Part shown: positions 5,101 through 6,625 of the stretch, one piece after another | How the letters are laid out: each line of letters opens with the position of its first letter | How positions within the stretch are numbered: position 1 is the stretch's first letter | Assembly: GCA_003217965.1 (NCBI GenBank) | Contig: QHNB01000052.1 | Location: 1 to 6,625, forward strand | From: Verrucomicrobiota bacterium | GTDB lineage: Bacteria; Verrucomicrobiota; Verrucomicrobiia; Chthoniobacterales; UBA10450 | Direction of reading: 5' to 3' | DNA length: 6,625 bases | Position numbers and translations under genes: made by a program | Notes under the pieces: generated by a model | What the model was told of the DNA's origin: nothing | Database searches by the model: none | What the model saw: only the letters and a program-made list of their open reading frames with translations

Positions 5101-6564
5101 ATGGACGGCGCGACCACAGCTCCAGAAATGATCGCAGAGGAAGCTTCGACTTCGGTCGAGCGGCCGCTGGCCCGGGTGCCGCTGGTGCTCAACCGGCGCA
5201 GCTTTGCTTGGGTCACAGAACGCATTTCCGCCGCGGTGGAAGATCGCGCGCCGAAATGGTGGTGGATCGCGTTTGCCTGCACGGCCGCGCTCGCTGGCAT
5301 CGGTCTGTTTTGCATTGGCTATCAAATTTCGACCGGCGTCGGCACCTGGGGTCTCAATTCGCCCGTCGGCTGGGCTTGGGACATCACCAACTTCGTATTC
5401 TGGATCGGTATCGGTCACGCCGGCACGCTCATCAGCGCCATCCTCTACTTGCTGCGGCAAAAATGGCGCACCTCGATCAATCGCTCCGCGGAAGCGATGA
5501 CGCTTTTCGCGGTGATTTGCGCCGCCATTTTCCCCGGCATCCACGTTGGCCGTGTCTGGATGGCGTGGTATCTCGCGCCGCTGCCGAACAACTACGGCAT
5601 TTGGCCCAACTTCCGCAGCCCACTCCTCTGGGACGTGTTCGCAGTCTCGACCTACTTCACCGTTTCGGTGTTGTTCTGGTACACCGGACTTGTTCCCGAT
5701 CTCGGCACGTTGCGCGATCGCGCCACTTCCAAGGTGAGAAAATTCCTTTATGGAGTTTTCGCGCTCGGCTGGCGCGGCTCGAACCGCCACTGGCGCCATT
5801 ACGAAATGGCCTATCTCTTGTTAGCCGGGCTTTCCACACCGCTCGTGCTCTCGGTGCATAGCGTCGTTTCCTTCGACTTCGCCACCTCCATTCTGCCGAC
5901 GTGGCATTCGACCATTTTCCCGCCTTACTTCGTCGCCGGCGCTATCTTCGGCGGCTTCGCCATGGTGCTGACGTTGATGCTACCCGCGCGCGCGCTTTTT
6001 AAGCTGCACGACATCATCACCCTGCAGCACATCGATAAGATGGCCAAGATCATCCTGCTGACCGGTTCGATGGTTAGCTACGCCTACGCCATGGAGTTTT
6101 TCATCGCCTGGTACAGTGGGAACCAATACGAACGCTTCGCTTTCTGGAATCGCATTCTCGGTCCCTACTGGTGGTACTGGTGGGTGGGCATGCTTTTTTG
6201 CAATTGCCTTTCGCCGCAGCTCTTCTGGAACCGCTGGTGCCGCCGCAACGTTTTCGTCGTTTACTTCGTCTGCATGTGTGTGAACGCCGGCATGTGGTTC
6301 GAGCGCTTCATCATCATCGTTGGTGGATTGCACCGCGATTTCCTCCCGAGCTCATGGGGCTTGTTCATCCCGACCTGGGTGGACATGTGGACCTTCGCCG
6401 GCACCTTCGGCATTTTCCTGTCCCTCTTCCTCTTGTTCATCCGTTTCCTGCCCCTAATCGCGATGAGCGAAGTGAAAATCGTTTTGCCGGAAGCCGATCC
6501 GCATTACGGCGCCACGCCGGGCGAGCATCACCCGGTAGCGGCAGGTGGAAAGGAGCGCACATGA
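5101..6564 (+). CDS. actC: ActC, NrfD-type quinol-oxidising membrane subunit of alternative complex III
   Basis: The 487-residue product is the integral-membrane quinol-binding subunit on which ActB docks. About ten hydrophobic helices can be seen, near residues 54-75, 91-118, 132-147, 175-199, 236-258, 273-295, 315-337, 356-370, 384-407 and 426-450. Very typical ActC blocks include NFVFWIGIGHAGTLISAIL, FPGIHVGR (144-151), PNFRSPLLWDVFAVSTYFTV, LFALGWRGSNRHW-like at 219-231, and STPLVLSVHSVVSFDFA. In the family, polar and charged residues in the first helix bundle (such as the His and Asp in these blocks) form the quinol site. The start is uncertain. ATG 5101 gives MDGATTAPEM with AGGA 14 nt upstream; ATG 5086, inside the repeat, adds five residues (MTFIK) and overlaps the stop of the small ORF at 4949-5089; TTG 5050 would translate repeat DNA. 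The ActC-like part begins near PLVLNRRSF (28-36), so the core is intact. The gene overlaps actD by four bases. Confidence 0.95.
   Translation: MDGATTAPEMIAEEASTSVERPLARVPLVLNRRSFAWVTERISAAVEDRAPKWWWIAFACTAALAGIGLFCIGYQISTGVGTWGLNSPVGWAWDITNFVFWIGIGHAGTLISAILYLLRQKWRTSINRSAEAMTLFAVICAAIFPGIHVGRVWMAWYLAPLPNNYGIWPNFRSPLLWDVFAVSTYFTVSVLFWYTGLVPDLGTLRDRATSKVRKFLYGVFALGWRGSNRHWRHYEMAYLLLAGLSTPLVLSVHSVVSFDFATSILPTWHSTIFPPYFVAGAIFGGFAMVLTLMLPARALFKLHDIITLQHIDKMAKIILLTGSMVSYAYAMEFFIAWYSGNQYERFAFWNRILGPYWWYWWVGMLFCNCLSPQLFWNRWCRRNVFVVYFVCMCVNAGMWFERFIIIVGGLHRDFLPSSWGLFIPTWVDMWTFAGTFGIFLSLFLLFIRFLPLIAMSEVKIVLPEADPHYGATPGEHHPVAAGGKERT
6551..6555 (+). promoter_or_regulatory. Ribosome-binding site of actD
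   Basis: AGGAG ends 5 nt before the ATG at 6561, a good Shine-Dalgarno match within the last codons of actC. It fixes the actD start and shows that actD can recruit ribosomes as well as being coupled to actC. Confidence 0.7.
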
Positions 6565-6625
6565 AAACGCCGTACGGGCATAACGTTTACGCCATCGCGG
6601 CGGAATACCGGAGCGCGGCTGCACT
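6561..6625 (+). CDS. actD: ActD (DUF3341 family) membrane subunit of alternative complex III, N-terminal fragment
   Basis: Only 21 complete codons are in the window: MKTPYGHNVYAIAAEYRSAA then Leu or a cut codon at the edge. The ATG overlaps the actC stop (ATGA) and has a good SD sequence. The pattern of a tyrosine, a hydrophobic strand (VYAIAAEY) and an Ala-rich helix start fits the first strand and helix of DUF3341/ActD, and actD is the gene expected after actC. In known complexes ActD is a two-helix membrane subunit with a cytoplasmic domain, without cofactors. The assignment rests more on position than on the short sequence. Confidence 0.8.
   Translation, partial: MKTPYGHNVYAIAAEYRSAAA

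Noticed and set aside
4705..5799. Minus-strand 364-codon reading frame across the actB-actC junction
   Set aside because: It spans two well-supported genes and the inverted repeat; composition is that of an antisense shadow, with no domain.
5208..5861. Plus-strand 217-codon reading frame inside actC
   Set aside because: Arg/His-rich out-of-frame translation of actC, which is intact throughout.
1539..6564. Reading as polysulfide/DMSO reductase (psr/dms) operon
   Set aside because: ActB and ActC are homologous to those subunits, but the pentaheme ActA upstream, the fusion of molybdopterin-fold and Fe-S halves, and an ActD-like gene downstream define ACIII.

Overview
The window covers the start of an operon for alternative complex III (ACIII, the Act quinol:electron-acceptor oxidoreductase). 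Four genes lie on the + strand in the canonical order. actA (pentaheme membrane-anchored cytochrome c, 817-1542) comes first, then actB (TAT-type molybdopterin-fold protein fused to a four-cluster ferredoxin domain, 1539-4952), actC (ten-helix NrfD-type quinol-binding subunit, 5101-6564) and the first 21 codons of actD (6561 to the right edge). A separate minus-strand gene, cut by the left edge, encodes the N-terminal zinc domain of an Ada-type DNA alkylation repair/regulator protein (1-257).

The organism is an aerobic or facultative, GC-rich bacterium that uses ACIII. Gene order, the fused ActB and the many degenerate palindromic repeats in the gaps make a soil verrucomicrobium (Chthoniobacter/Udaeobacter type) my best guess. 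Acidobacteriota, Planctomycetota or another ACIII lineage cannot be excluded without a search.

Layout: 1-257 ada (partial, minus strand). 258-816 has no convincing gene; it holds fragments of at least two dispersed repeat types (381-437 and 566-637; 466-523), small palindromes, and candidate promoters for act nearer to actA. 817-6625 is the act operon. The actA/actB and actC/actD junctions are 4-bp ATGA overlaps. The actB/actC junction is different: a 126-bp inverted-repeat element (4966-5091) lies between the two genes.

How the genes work together: ActC oxidises membrane quinol. Electrons pass through the ActB iron-sulfur clusters and the ActA hemes to a mono-heme cytochrome c domain (usually ActE, beyond this window) or directly to an oxygen reductase. 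ActD and ActF normally complete the membrane part.

The most interesting observation is at the actB/actC junction. A GTG with a good Shine-Dalgarno (SD) sequence overlaps the actB stop, as expected for the ancestral actC start, but it now opens a 46-codon reading frame made mostly of repeat DNA. That frame ends in a TGA that overlaps an ATG in frame with actC. The repeat seems to have landed in the first codons of actC and to have been turned into a translational relay. Precise removal of 131 bp (4961-5091) would restore a direct in-frame actC start.
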